From Peristeroidobacter agariperforans (GTDB lineage Bacteria; Pseudomonadota; Gammaproteobacteria; Steroidobacterales; Steroidobacteraceae): a stretch of DNA of 64,000 nt. The position numbers and the translations under genes were made by a program. Shown piece after piece: positions 34,300-43,090 of this stretch (positions are counted from its first letter, which is position 1; each line of letters opens with the position of its first letter). The stretch covers positions 1-64,000 of the forward strand of contig NZ_RYFW01000005.1 of assembly GCF_004138335.1 (NCBI RefSeq). The letters are read 5' to 3'. The notes beneath the pieces were generated by a model. That model was not told where the DNA came from, did no database searches, and saw nothing but the letters and a program-made list of their open reading frames with translations.

Positions 34300-36024
34300 T
34301 CAGAAGCCGAGCGCAGCCATCAGCCGATCGAGCCTGCGCAGCAGGTCGTCGTAAGTGACGACGCTCAAGTCATGAAACTGATGATTGTTGTGGAGCAGGC
34401 GGCGTTTGGCGGACTCATCGAGGTCCCTGTCGCGTCCGGCGATGACCAGGCCCTTCACGGGTATCGTGGCATCGAAGGGCGCGGGCACGTCCTGCGGATG
34501 CTCGCGCCACCACCGCATCCAGTCCTGAACCTGTTGTATGGCGTGCGTGACCTTCGCGTTCCAGCGGCCCTCGGCGGTAAAGAGCGCGAGCGTCGGGGAC
34601 TCGAGCTCGACCAGAAGAATGCGCCGGTCCGATTCGGCATATTGAAGGACGAGATCCATTCGATAGGACTTTCCGAGCCGCACTTCGGAGCGGACCTCGC
34701 CGCCGTACGCGTCGAGCACGACGGGGTGCGATTCGATGAAGCGCTGGAATTCGCGCTCCGGGATCTTTGGTTGGCGTAGCAGGCTCGCAAGCTCGATGTA
34801 GAGCAGATGAAGCCGAATCAACTCGTGCGATGCTTGCTTGTTGGCGAGGCGATACTTCTCCAGCCATTCCAAATAGGCGGCGCTGTAGCCATCTTCTTGC
34901 ATGTACAGCGCACCGGGGATGAGTTCCGGTCCGCCTCGGCGTACGACGGCATCGGCTAGCGCTGCCGGTACCTCTCCCATGACCACGGCCTCGATCGTTT
35001 CCTTTCGAAGCTCTCGTTCGGCGAGATACAGCGCGTAGTCATCACTCACGATGAACGACGGCGCCTTCCAGTACAGGAGCATGTGCGCGCTCACGCCGCG
35101 GCGCAGTTCCGCAGCCATACGATCGACGGTGGTCCTGGGAGTGTCGAAGGCGAACTCTGCGCTGTAAGGACGCACCTGCGCCAGCGGGACTCGGACGAGC
35201 GTGCAAGGCATCTGGCGGTCATGAACCAACTGCAGGCGTCGATCGTACTCCGGGTCGGGAGGTGTTTCGGGTTCCGGGGCGAGGGGCGCCGGTGGCTCGG
35301 CGCCCATCGGCAGATACTTCAGGTCCGACGGCGGTTCGGCCGTGCTCAGCGCCGCCAGGCATCGCAGGGCGAGCTCGATCTGCGGCTCATCGGGATCGCA
35401 CACCTTCCATCCCTCTGGAGTCCGCATGGAGAACGTGTGATCGGGGTTGGCGCGGCTCGCACGAATCTCGACCCGCCCGACCCTCGCTGGATAGTCCTGA
35501 TCCAGAAACGTTATAACGTAAACTCTGCCGCCGCCCGGCAACAGCAGCGTCGAGCTCGACGCGGCAATACCGAGCGTGGCGGGCAGCGGCGGCGGGCACT
35601 CGCACAGCTCGAGATATCGAAACCCATGCCACGGCGCATCCTCGAGTTGTTCCAACAGCTTCGCAATGTTGTCCACCGAGGGGAGCTCTTCAAACGCCTT
35701 GGAAAACTTCTTCCCGTACAAGATCGTGTGATCGATCTCGCCCGCTGCGGGCGTGGTCAGGCTCGTCGTTCGCAGGTACCGCAGGATCTGCTTGTAGATT
35801 GGCGCGTGGTTCTTCTGACCCGTGATCCGTTCCCAGAGCTTCAGCTGCAACTGGCCAATGAGCGTTCCGCGGATCTCTTCTGCAATGTGAGCTGGAAGCG
35901 GGACGCCCTCGGGCGCGACGATCGCTTTCTTGATCTTCTTCTTATTCTTTCTTGATCTAGACAAAGACAGGCTCCGGGATGCGCCCGGCCTTAAGTCTAA
36001 CACGCAGCGTTCCATGCCGATCAT
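34300..36024 (-). CDS. Shedu-type (DUF4263) nuclease, putative anti-phage effector
   Basis: 574 residues. The C-terminal 150 residues carry the Shedu/DUF4263 PD-(D/E)XK-like core: FQRFIESHPVVLDAYGG, SEVRLGKSYRMDLVLQYAES with the metal Asp, ILLVELESPTLALFTAEGRWNAKVTHAIQQVQDW with an E-x-E pair where many members have E-x-K, and the conserved Gln-Trp helix, ending with GLVIAGR. Shedu is a single-gene phage defence in which the nuclease nicks or cuts DNA. The N-terminal 350 residues are unassigned and include a basic leader (SRSRKNKKKIKKA) and a Pro/Glu linker. Start uncertain: ATG 36024 lacks a ribosome-binding site, whereas a TTG at 35964 has GGAG at 7 nt. Confidence 0.75.
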   Translation of the reverse strand: MIGMERCVLDLRPGASRSLSLSRSRKNKKKIKKAIVAPEGVPLPAHIAEEIRGTLIGQLQLKLWERITGQKNHAPIYKQILRYLRTTSLTTPAAGEIDHTILYGKKFSKAFEELPSVDNIAKLLEQLEDAPWHGFRYLELCECPPPLPATLGIAASSSTLLLPGGGRVYVITFLDQDYPARVGRVEIRASRANPDHTFSMRTPEGWKVCDPDEPQIELALRCLAALSTAEPPSDLKYLPMGAEPPAPLAPEPETPPDPEYDRRLQLVHDRQMPCTLVRVPLAQVRPYSAEFAFDTPRTTVDRMAAELRRGVSAHMLLYWKAPSFIVSDDYALYLAERELRKETIEAVVMGEVPAALADAVVRRGGPELIPGALYMQEDGYSAAYLEWLEKYRLANKQASHELIRLHLLYIELASLLRQPKIPEREFQRFIESHPVVLDAYGGEVRSEVRLGKSYRMDLVLQYAESDRRILLVELESPTLALFTAEGRWNAKVTHAIQQVQDWMRWWREHPQDVPAPFDATIPVKGLVIAGRDRDLDESAKRRLLHNNHQFHDLSVVTYDDLLRRLDRLMAALGF

Positions 36025-36128
36025 TGGGGGGCCACCCCGAGCCAGAAGGCGGACTCGGCTTCAAACTTTTCCGCCTTCTGATTTCCAAGCACGCAGCGAT
36101 ACGCCGCGAACCCGAGCTCGCCAGCGGC

Positions 36129-38408
36129 TCAGGGTTCCAACACCCGCACCTCATCGAACGTTGCGGCGGCCCGGTAAGTGACCAGCCCATACTTGCCGGT
36201 GGCATGTGACGTATCGGTCGCCTCCAGGAGAAAGCGATCGTTGATATACGCCCGCAACTGATTGCCCGTGGCCTCGAGCCGCAGCGTGTACCAGGTGTTT
36301 GGGGTCACCGCAAAAGGCACCTTTGCGAGCTCGAAAATCGCGCCGTTGACCAGCTTGCGAATCGATGCTTCGCCGGCGGCGCCTACCTTGAGATAGTAGT
36401 AATTGCCATCGTCGACGTAGCGCGCCATGGCGCCGAACCAGCCCGTCGGCGTCAGCGTGTTGGGGCGAGCGCGGACCTGGAAGACCTGGTCTGCCGTGGC
36501 GACGCCGGTGTGAGCGCGTGCGCCGCCCACGGTGCTCGTTTGTGACAAGTTGCGCTGTTCGGCGTACGGGTCCGGAAGATCGGGCTCGCGCGGCGCCTCC
36601 GGCGGATCGACCCAGGTGCCATCGCCCGTCTTGTTCCAAAGCGTGGTCTCGCCGTAGTAGAAATCGTCGGCGAACAGCGGCGTCAGCGAGTTCGGCGTGA
36701 GCAGCACGTTATCGAAGTCCGCCTGCGTTCGATAGGTGAGCAACGCGGCCTGACCGTGGCGCAGACTCGAATCGATGGCTTCGAGGCGGAGTTGATGGTT
36801 GACGTACACCCGCAGGCGTGTGCCCACCGCTTCCAGACGCACGTTATAGGTTTGGCCTGGCGTGGCCGTCAGCGGCGCCGATGCCAGTGTCGTGAACACG
36901 CCGTCGACCATGCGTCGAAGCATGATCGTGTTCGAGCTGCGCAGCGTCACGTAGTAGTAGTTCGACGCATCGGTGAACCGTGTCGCGAGCCCAAACCAAC
37001 GATCCGAACCGTCAAAGGCTCTCGGAGTGATGAGGGCGCTCACCGATTGCTGTGTCCAGTCGCTGCCGCCGAGTACCGAGCGCGCTTCGCTCGCAAGCTG
37101 GCTCTGGCGATAGACGCGAGCCGCCCCGGACGATGCCACCGTCCAGCTGCTCAGCGGGAAGGGCTGCCACCCGTTGGCATTGCCATCCTGGAAGTTGTCC
37201 TGGACGATCGAGGGCTGCGAGAGATCCGAAGGAATATCGAAGATGAGTATCGTGTCGTTGCCGGAGGCCGCCACGGTGCGCCCGCTCAGATCGATGCGCG
37301 CGAAATCGTGAGCGGTGTACTGCGCATGCTTCAGGTCGGCCACGGGGACGAGCTGCGAGCCCTGCGGTGAATAGAGCAGGACGCGTCCGCCGCCACGGAC
37401 CGGGTCGCCCAATTGTTTCGCGATCAGGTTGCCGGAGATTGCCGCGGGAATATCCTGGCCTCCGAAAAACACGGGCGTGGGATGGTACGCGCTGGCAAAG
37501 TCCCAGACGCCGTTCGTGCGCTGGTAGAAATAGCTTTCTGGTCGAACATAGCCAAACGACACGATCAGTTTGTCGGCTTCCATGGCCACATGGCCGGCCC
37601 AGTTCGGCGGTTCCTCGCCGCTCAACGGATAGCGCAGCTGCGCATTCTGCGCCCAGCTGCCGCCGGTGTTGGTGAATACGAATACGCTGCCTGAGGGAGT
37701 GCCTGCGGGCAGGGTGTGATACGGACACCCGAGTACGATCGTGTTCCCGGAGATGTCGACGTCGCCGCCGAAGAATTCGGCGCCATTTGGCTGCCACGGT
37801 CCGCCGGTGACGTGGCCGCTATACGACCAGGCGCCATTGGAATTCTTGCGATAGATCACGGCCTGATAGTTTCCCGTCGCCGCGCCGACGACAATCGTGC
37901 CGTTGTCGATTTCAACGTCCGACCCCATGTGCGCGATGCCGGGCGGCGGGGTCAGGTTGGCCGTGACGTTCCATCCGCTGCTCAGCCGTTCGGCGATGAT
38001 CACGCGGTCCTGAAATGCCAGCGCCAGTATATTTCCCTGCAGCGCCAGCCGAGGCATGTGGATCGGATCGGGGCTGCTCGCCTGGAACACGGCCTGCGGG
38101 CCGCTCCACTGGTTCTCGCTGTTCGGTGAGCGCTCATACACCCACGCATTGATGTTCCTGGACTGCGGCTGTGTAATAACGGCAAGGCGGTTGCCGTCGA
38201 GCGCCAGATCGATGACGCCGAAGTAACTCGAGTCGCCGGGCCCGGCCAAACGAAACGATTCTTCGATCACGGTCGGCGCGGCCTGGGCCACTGCGAACGG
38301 CGCGAGCAGGAACAGGGTGAGTAAACAAGAAAAAATCTGCGCGGATCGATTGCCAGCGAGTCGCCCAGAGAATGCGAAGAAACATCTGCGCGGACGCATA
38401 TGGGTCAC
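36129..38408 (-). CDS. secreted beta-propeller (FG-GAP-like) protein with two LamG-like domains
   Basis: 759 residues (755 if it starts at the second Met, 38399). Signal peptide around 20-43 (FSCLLTLFLLAPFAVAQAAP). Residues about 50-400 are blade repeats of the integrin/FG-GAP kind (FGVIDLALDGNRLAVI, MGSDVEIDNGTIVVGA, FGGDVDISGNTIVLGC, FARIDLSGRTVAASG). Two homologous LamG-like/concanavalin sandwiches follow (about 410-560 and 590-757), each with ...YYY(V/L)K or T, LR(R/K)(M/L)V(D/N)G, and a TYxxRLEAxGxxLRxYxNxxxLLEA core. Such pairs bind carbohydrate on the cell surface. The tandem domains are internal duplicates. No partner gene is obvious. Confidence 0.72.
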   Translation of the reverse strand: MTHMRPRRCFFAFSGRLAGNRSAQIFSCLLTLFLLAPFAVAQAAPTVIEESFRLAGPGDSSYFGVIDLALDGNRLAVITQPQSRNINAWVYERSPNSENQWSGPQAVFQASSPDPIHMPRLALQGNILALAFQDRVIIAERLSSGWNVTANLTPPPGIAHMGSDVEIDNGTIVVGAATGNYQAVIYRKNSNGAWSYSGHVTGGPWQPNGAEFFGGDVDISGNTIVLGCPYHTLPAGTPSGSVFVFTNTGGSWAQNAQLRYPLSGEEPPNWAGHVAMEADKLIVSFGYVRPESYFYQRTNGVWDFASAYHPTPVFFGGQDIPAAISGNLIAKQLGDPVRGGGRVLLYSPQGSQLVPVADLKHAQYTAHDFARIDLSGRTVAASGNDTILIFDIPSDLSQPSIVQDNFQDGNANGWQPFPLSSWTVASSGAARVYRQSQLASEARSVLGGSDWTQQSVSALITPRAFDGSDRWFGLATRFTDASNYYYVTLRSSNTIMLRRMVDGVFTTLASAPLTATPGQTYNVRLEAVGTRLRVYVNHQLRLEAIDSSLRHGQAALLTYRTQADFDNVLLTPNSLTPLFADDFYYGETTLWNKTGDGTWVDPPEAPREPDLPDPYAEQRNLSQTSTVGGARAHTGVATADQVFQVRARPNTLTPTGWFGAMARYVDDGNYYYLKVGAAGEASIRKLVNGAIFELAKVPFAVTPNTWYTLRLEATGNQLRAYINDRFLLEATDTSHATGKYGLVTYRAAATFDEVRVLEP

Positions 38409-38623
38409 TCCGTTGGGATCTGGACGTCTTGTGATCCCACAGACAATGTGCGCCTGCCTGGTTCGGTTCCTTACTTCCGTAGCAACTTCTCACTGCCCGT
38501 CAGTGTCGCTGGATCTTACAGCGGAATCGGCTGATCGAGACGAACGGTTGGCAGACCTTGAGAGTCACGGGGGGCGGGGCGTCGGAGTCGAGCACATCCG
38601 TGACGGATTCCGACACTAGCGTT

Positions 38624-39499
38624 TCAAGACGCGTTGCTCGAAGCGCTGCGGACCAACTCGGTGATGTAACGCTCGAGTGTGATTGTGCCGCGCCAGGCAT
38701 TCTCGGACATCTCGAAGCCGCCATCGACGCTGGCGCCTGTCATTCGCGTATACGAATCCGCGGCCGCTTCGGAGAAGCCAAGCTCCAGAAATGACTCTTT
38801 CCACCGGTTGCGTGGAATCACATCCGCTGACACGGGCCGGTCGAGCGCTTTGGCGAAGGCTCTCGCCACCTCCGCAGGGGTATAGCGTGCGGGACCCTCG
38901 ACATTGCGAACGTCAACGTCATCAAGAGGGGACATCAGCCTTTCGGCAGCCGCTTTGCCAAGATCGCGCGGGGCGACCATGGGCATGGTGAGATCGGCAG
39001 CAAACATCGTCGGCAACTTGCCTGTCGTGCGCACGACGTCGAGCAGCCCGTCCCAGTTGCTCATGTAGTAGGCGCCGCGGTTGATGGCCGCCGGGATCGA
39101 TTGCCTGTGCAGGCCCTGTTCGAGCTCCCACAGCACGCTCAGGTCGCCGATGCGTTCGCCGGCCTGCGCGCCGCCCGTGGATTGTGCGACCACCTTCTCG
39201 AGTCCCGAGCCTTCGAGCGCGGACAGGATGTTTGCGATGGTGCGCCTCTCAACCACGTCCGTGTCTGTCGAGGGGGCTGCGGGCGGGTTGAGCAGGAACG
39301 CGCGGCGGCCGCGACGAAAGGCGGCTCGCAGCGATCCGACATCCTCGACGCGTGCCTCGACGATGTCGGCGCCTTTCGTGCGCCATGCAGCGGCGCGCTG
39401 CATCTGCCGGGTGATGATCGTCACCGCTTCGCCGCGATCGAGCAGCGCGTCTGCGAGCGCCGAGCCGACATGTCCCGTTCCACCCAAAATGACGTACAT
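38624..39499 (-). CDS. NmrA-like NAD(P)-binding reductase
   Basis: 291 residues. Atypical SDR: N-terminal YVILGGTGHVGSALADALLDRGEAVTIITR with the GGxGxxG motif, ADIVEARVEDVGSLRAAFRRGRRAFLLNP, and YMSNWDGLLDVV. It lacks a Ser-Tyr-Lys catalytic triad, as NmrA/HSCARG regulators and quinone reductase-like members do. Role unknown. Monocistronic; divergent from the amidohydrolase gene. Confidence 0.83.
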   Translation of the reverse strand: MYVILGGTGHVGSALADALLDRGEAVTIITRQMQRAAAWRTKGADIVEARVEDVGSLRAAFRRGRRAFLLNPPAAPSTDTDVVERRTIANILSALEGSGLEKVVAQSTGGAQAGERIGDLSVLWELEQGLHRQSIPAAINRGAYYMSNWDGLLDVVRTTGKLPTMFAADLTMPMVAPRDLGKAAAERLMSPLDDVDVRNVEGPARYTPAEVARAFAKALDRPVSADVIPRNRWKESFLELGFSEAAADSYTRMTGASVDGGFEMSENAWRGTITLERYITELVRSASSNAS

Positions 39500-39640
39500 C
39501 CGCGTCTCTCATTTCCGTGTGTCAGGCGCGATAAGAATTCATCGGTGTCGTTGCAGGTTCCGTATCTCACTGTCGAGCGGCAGCGTGGGCGTACCCGCTG
39601 CCGCCCCACGTAAATGGCATGAATCGTTATTTTCTGCTCG

Positions 39641-39676
39641 TCTTTGCCTTCCCGCGCGTCTTTGCCTTCCCGCGCG
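39641..39676. repeat. 18-bp tandem duplication
   Basis: Two perfect copies of TCTTTGCCTTCCCGCGCG (39641-39658, 39659-39676) followed by TC. In the region upstream of the amidohydrolase. The unit length is a multiple of three, but no convincing coding frame crosses it. Confidence 0.8.
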
Positions 39677-39791
39677 TCGTGCTCATCCGCGTCGTGACGG
39701 AGCGTTCATTTGATCACCGCGTGGCGTTGTATAGAAGACGCCTTTTCCGAGCTGTTAGACTGAGAGGCTCACAACTTGATTGGAGTCGGGC

Positions 39792-40631
39792 ATGTTACGA
39801 ACGTTGCCGATATTCGCGTTCCTGCTGACCGGCGCAGCCGTTGCGGGCGAACCCGTGTTCGACGTGCACGTACATCTGCGTGAGGGCGAGACATCGCTGC
39901 GTGCTTACCAGGCCGACATCAAGACCGCGGGCCTCGAACTGCAGGGACTGGGCGCGATGTGGTTCGGTGGACCGCACCAGGCTCGGCAGGGTGAGTTGGA
40001 CAAGATCCGTGCTGGCAATGACAGCGTGATTGCGCTCGCAGCGAAGCATCCGCAGGTGATGCCCATCGCCACCGTCCATCCTTACGACGGATTGGCGGCG
40101 CTTGCCGAGCTTGCGCGCGTGGCCACCGCGGGCGTCAAGGTCCTGAAGATTCATGCACACACGCAGCGCTTCGACGTTGACGATCCGCGGGTGGAGGCGC
40201 TGGTGCGCAAGGCCGGCGAGCTCGGCGTGATCGTGCTGATGGACAACGCCAACATCCTGCCCGGCGACAGCGAGAAGCTGTTCAATCTGGTGGTGCGAGT
40301 GCCTCAAACAAAGTTCATTCTTGCCCATATCGGTGGGATGAACTTCCGGTTCTGGAATATGCTGGCGCTGGCCCGGACCGCAGACGGTTTCGGCATGGAA
40401 AATTTGAACTTCGACATCTCGGGGACGGTGCTGATGGCGGCCGATTCGCCGCTCGAGGCCGAGTTCGTCTGGACGCTGCGCAACGTCGGCATCGATCACG
40501 TGCTGATCGGATCGGACTATCCGCAGATGGGCCTCGGCAAGACCGTGGACGCGCTCGAACGCCTGGACCTGACCGCGGAGGAGAAAGGCAAGATCCGATC
40601 CGGCAACGCACGCCGGTTGTTCGGCCGCTAA
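39792..40631 (+). CDS. exported amidohydrolase-family protein
   Basis: 279 residues. Signal peptide 1-18 (LPIFAFLLTGAAVAGEP). Amidohydrolase TIM barrel: FDVHVHLREGE with the metal His-x-His, VLKIHAHTQRF, VPQTKFILAHIGGM and HVLIGSDYPQMGLG with the C-terminal Asp. This is the 2-amino-3-carboxymuconate decarboxylase/PF04909 branch. Substrate unknown; the export signal is unusual in that branch. Start ATG 39792 after TGGAG. Its stop is 3 bp from the convergent carboxylesterase stop. Confidence 0.83.
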   Translation: MLRTLPIFAFLLTGAAVAGEPVFDVHVHLREGETSLRAYQADIKTAGLELQGLGAMWFGGPHQARQGELDKIRAGNDSVIALAAKHPQVMPIATVHPYDGLAALAELARVATAGVKVLKIHAHTQRFDVDDPRVEALVRKAGELGVIVLMDNANILPGDSEKLFNLVVRVPQTKFILAHIGGMNFRFWNMLALARTADGFGMENLNFDISGTVLMAADSPLEAEFVWTLRNVGIDHVLIGSDYPQMGLGKTVDALERLDLTAEEKGKIRSGNARRLFGR

Positions 40632-40634
40632 GCG

Positions 40635-42332
40635 TCAGGCCAGGATGATCTTGCGAGCCTCGGCCTCCGGATCGTTCACCATGCGACACTGATCGTCCCA
40701 GACCATGGTGCGATTCGATTGCGGATCGCTCGGCTGCCACTTGAGCCCGGGAATGCTGGGATTGCCCGTCGATGCGAACGCGGCCCACGAGGATGCCATC
40801 TTCCTGGCCAGGGCCTGTGCTTCAGGCGTATTGCCGGTGCCTTGTTCGCAGCGTTTGGTGTTGTCGAAGCAGAATGCAAGCTCCGCCGTGTGCCACGCGC
40901 CGGGCACCCCATCGAGGATCGGTGTCTGCCAGGTGAAGTAATACGTGTACGCGGGCGCGGCATTGAGTGCGTGCTTCAACCCCGCCATCTTCACCACGTT
41001 GTTGCGAATGGCGAGGCCGTTGAGGCCCGGTGCACCGCTACAAATATAGGACAAGGTTTGAATCGCCTTCTGAGGATAGGCTTGCTTGAGCGATTGAACG
41101 ATCGCGCCTGCTTTCTCTTCTCCATACGCCTTGGTGAGATTCGCACGCCACTCATCCTCCGTGGGCCGTTGCGACATGCGATTGCCTTCTTCGGTCACCG
41201 AGCCAATGAGCATCGGCACGTGCTTCGACACCTCGGGCGCGGCATCGAAGAACGATCGCATGTTGACGATTTTCCCATCGACGCAGGGTGACCAGCCCAC
41301 GCGCGGCGTGCCCGGTCCGCCTGGCCCCGCCACCGGCGGCCCCGCGGGATTGATCTTGGCGGCGGCCGCGGTGCCGGCGGCGGCCAGTTTCGACCACTCC
41401 ATCTTCTGCAACGATTGAATGTCGTTGAGCGCAAGCCCCAGATCCTTCATCACCCATCGCGCAAGCTCGCGTTGCTGTTCGCGGCTGGGAATATTCCCAC
41501 CGCCGCCGGACTGAGCGGCGGCACGATGAAACAACCCTGCGGCCGACGGCATGCCCATCAGCGTCGTCACTTTCGAACCGCCGCCGGATTGGCCATAGAT
41601 CATGACGCGATCGGGATCGCCGCCGAAGTTCGCGATGTTTTCCTGGATCCAGCGCAGGGCCGCCACCAGGTCCGTCATGCCGACGTTGGCTGAGTCTTCG
41701 TACGCGGCGCCGCCGATCTCCGCCACATCGAAAAATCCCAGAATGTTCAGGCGATGATTGACCGAGACTTGCACGACGTCGTGATGCCTCGCCATCTGCG
41801 CGCCTTCATGCGATGGCAATTCATACGAGGAGCCGAAGCTGAATCCGCCGCCGTGGAAATACACCATCACCGCGCGCTTGCCGCTCAAGCTCGGTGTCCA
41901 AATGTTGAGCTTGAGCATGTCTTCGCTCTGCCAGCCGTCATCCCAATCCTGGATGAAGGTTTGTGCCGAGCTCGTCCAGGTGTGCAGGTTCTGCGGGCAG
42001 TTCGCGCCATAGACGAGCGCCAGGTACTCATCGGTCCACGGGCTCGGCGGCTTTGCAGGCAACCATCGATTCTCACCGGCCGTCGTTTGACCGTACGGAA
42101 CCCCTTTAAAGGTGAATACCCCGCCATCGAGATATCCGCGCACTTTGCCGTATTGTGTCTTGGCGATAGCAGATCGCGGCGTGGACAGATTGCCGGGGCC
42201 TGAGTGAGCGCCCGTCTTGATGCTGTCGGATGCGGCGGCAGGAGCCGCAGTCGCAAGACCGACGCCTGTCGTGGCGGAGAGCATCAGCGCCTCTCGACGA
42301 GTGAGTCCCAAGCGCTTTCTGGAATCGACCAT
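40635..42332 (-). CDS. Tat-exported type-B carboxylesterase
   Basis: 565 residues. A twin-arginine-type leader (RKRLGLTRREALMLSATTG) is followed by the alpha/beta hydrolase core: YGKVRGYLDGGVFTFKGVPYG, SEDMLKLNIWTP, oxyanion motif YFHGGGFSFGSS, nucleophile motif IYGQSGGGSK, an acidic VTEEGNR and AWHTAELAFCFDN with the catalytic His. An Ala/Gly/Pro-rich loop (AGPPVAGPGGPGTPR) is inserted in mid-protein. It hydrolyses esters in the periplasm; in this sugar locus it may remove acyl groups from hemicellulose. Start ATG 42332 with AGGGGG upstream. Confidence 0.87.
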   Translation of the reverse strand: MVDSRKRLGLTRREALMLSATTGVGLATAAPAAASDSIKTGAHSGPGNLSTPRSAIAKTQYGKVRGYLDGGVFTFKGVPYGQTTAGENRWLPAKPPSPWTDEYLALVYGANCPQNLHTWTSSAQTFIQDWDDGWQSEDMLKLNIWTPSLSGKRAVMVYFHGGGFSFGSSYELPSHEGAQMARHHDVVQVSVNHRLNILGFFDVAEIGGAAYEDSANVGMTDLVAALRWIQENIANFGGDPDRVMIYGQSGGGSKVTTLMGMPSAAGLFHRAAAQSGGGGNIPSREQQRELARWVMKDLGLALNDIQSLQKMEWSKLAAAGTAAAAKINPAGPPVAGPGGPGTPRVGWSPCVDGKIVNMRSFFDAAPEVSKHVPMLIGSVTEEGNRMSQRPTEDEWRANLTKAYGEEKAGAIVQSLKQAYPQKAIQTLSYICSGAPGLNGLAIRNNVVKMAGLKHALNAAPAYTYYFTWQTPILDGVPGAWHTAELAFCFDNTKRCEQGTGNTPEAQALARKMASSWAAFASTGNPSIPGLKWQPSDPQSNRTMVWDDQCRMVNDPEAEARKIILA

Positions 42333-42427
42333 GAGGTCCCCCTGCACTACATCGTTGTCACAGATCGAATCGTGAATCTATCAATGGAACAGACGCCATC
42401 GACGGGAGGGTTCCCGCCCGAGCGTTG

Positions 42428-43090
42428 TTACAAGCGGGTGTCGAGTCCGAGCAGCGGTCGATCGTGCTCATCGAGAAACCGGGCGCAGAAATCCGTCGCG
42501 CCACCGCCGTTGATGATGGCGGCGCGAATGACGTTGCGTCCTTTGCGCAGGGTCACGCGCGGTGAGAGGCCGTCATCGATCACGCTCTGACGGTCGTCGT
42601 TGAGTGCGATCACCGGTTCACCATTGAGCCACCAGCGCGAGGCGGCATTCGAGCCGATGGCCAATCTCACGTTCTGCATCTCGCGCGGCGCGTCGATGCT
42701 GGTCTCGACCCAGAACAGCACGTTGGAGGTGGGCTTCGAGAGCGACCACGCGAAGTGGTACAGGTTGAGGTTGTAGTGCAGCGTATCGAGTGCGTGCCAA
42801 CCGTGCTCGGCGCCGTTGATCGTGACTTTCGTGCCTTCGCGAGGTTGCGCGGCCTCGGGAAGGGCGGCGAGCTTCAGTGCTTCTTTGACCGCGGGCTCCG
42901 TGAGCCGACCGGCCACGGGCACCGGTTCGAGCACGAACCAGCGATGGATGAAGCCGCGCGAGTCCACCGGCAGGGAGTCGCCCTGGGCACGCTTCAAGGT
43001 CGTCGGCGCCGGTCGCGCAGCCTCCTGTGCGTGCACGAGGCCTGAAGCGGCGAGGCTCAACGAAAGAACAAAGAGGGCGATTCTCATCAT
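42428..43090 (-). CDS. exported acetylxylan-esterase-associated beta domain, hypothetical
   Basis: 220 residues with a signal peptide (LFVLSLSLAASGLVHAQ). The rest is one beta-rich domain: GFIHRWFVLEPVPV, then TKVTINGAEHGWHALDTLHYNLNLYHFAWSLSKPTSNVLFWVETSI, MQNVRLAIGSNAASRWWLNGEPVIALNDDRQSVIDDG and RNVIRAAIINGGGATDFCARFLD. The sequence recalls domains fused to acetylxylan esterases and arabinan-acting enzymes, in which WWLNG lies in a carbohydrate-binding fold, but no catalytic motif is visible here. It overlaps the GH43 gene by ATGA (43087-43090), so it is translated together with that enzyme. Confidence 0.6.
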   Translation of the reverse strand: MMRIALFVLSLSLAASGLVHAQEAARPAPTTLKRAQGDSLPVDSRGFIHRWFVLEPVPVAGRLTEPAVKEALKLAALPEAAQPREGTKVTINGAEHGWHALDTLHYNLNLYHFAWSLSKPTSNVLFWVETSIDAPREMQNVRLAIGSNAASRWWLNGEPVIALNDDRQSVIDDGLSPRVTLRKGRNVIRAAIINGGGATDFCARFLDEHDRPLLGLDTRL

